Below the pieces are notes generated by a model, which worked only from the letters and a program-made list of their open reading frames with translations, made no database searches and was not told the DNA's origin. A stretch of DNA of 64,000 nucleotides from assembly GCF_004362395.1 (NCBI RefSeq), contig NZ_SNWE01000014.1, positions 48,841 to 112,840 on the forward strand, written 5' to 3'. Source of the stretch: Salegentibacter sp. 24. Lineage in GTDB: Bacteria; Bacteroidota; Bacteroidia; Flavobacteriales; Flavobacteriaceae. A program made the position numbers and the translations under genes. This document shows positions 63,930-64,000 of this stretch, piece by piece. The stretch's first letter is position 1. Every line of letters starts with the position of its first letter.

Positions 63930-64000
<71 letters not shown>

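Overview
The window is a low-GC, gene-dense piece of a Bacteroidetes chromosome, most likely a marine-type member of the Flavobacteriaceae (the Gramella/Salegentibacter neighbourhood is my inference). The reasons are promoter boxes of the TAnnTTTG type, lipoproteins and OMP-barrel proteins typical of the phylum, a folK-deoxynucleoside kinase fusion, GSCFA, DUF4230, DUF5522, DUF2797 and bacterial GH3 proteins, and several TTG starts. The right edge enters an rRNA operon: the 3' part of a 5S gene lies on the minus strand.

Positions 1-18.5 kb are accessory and defence-rich. After the end of a WYL-domain regulator comes a tight co-directional eight-gene operon (773-13914). It holds hsdM, hsdS, a small membrane-anchored protein, a predicted EDxHD/Vsr-like nuclease, two different DUF262 proteins (only the first has a DUF1524 HNH domain), hsdR and a YgjP-type metallopeptidase. 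A TIR-domain protein follows. On the other strand are a Cas4-like nuclease fused to a DEDD exonuclease domain (DUF2779 family) and a receiver-like protein paired with an AAA+ ATPase. The island edge (18.5-19.25 kb) has no genes. It carries the 3' half of a tRNA-Met, cut at the anticodon loop, with its terminator and a pair of tandem 11-bp repeats on each side: an attachment-site scar. Intact tRNA-Gly and tRNA-Leu genes with a clear promoter and terminator follow.

From 19.7 kb on the content is mostly core. 19.7-31 kb has mutS, a ModF-like double ABC protein, an ABC exporter, a SpoU methyltransferase, folK-dNK, a queuosine-precursor transporter and a large AsmA-like protein. 31-42.5 kb has DUF2797 and GH3 divergently, hemL, a LysM glucosaminidase lipoprotein, a PLP deaminase, a small HExxH protein, DUF5522, hutU, a DUF4136 lipoprotein, an aromatic amino acid hydroxylase with a long C-terminal extension, and DUF4230. 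42.7-49.7 kb has GSCFA, alaS, an M23 peptidase, a MerR regulator, LemA and two TPM proteins. 49.7-63.9 kb has an outer-membrane barrel protein, der and era around a secreted plug-tailed protein, a SulP transporter with an unrecognised partner, an M1 aminopeptidase, a second SpoU methyltransferase, a tandem universal stress protein and a c-type cytochrome lipoprotein.

The most promising place for an undescribed system is the 5.4-kb cargo between hsdS and hsdR, together with the flanking metallopeptidase and TIR genes. The second candidate is the receiver/AAA+ pair beside the DUF2779 nuclease. All functions are read from motifs by eye; no database search was run.
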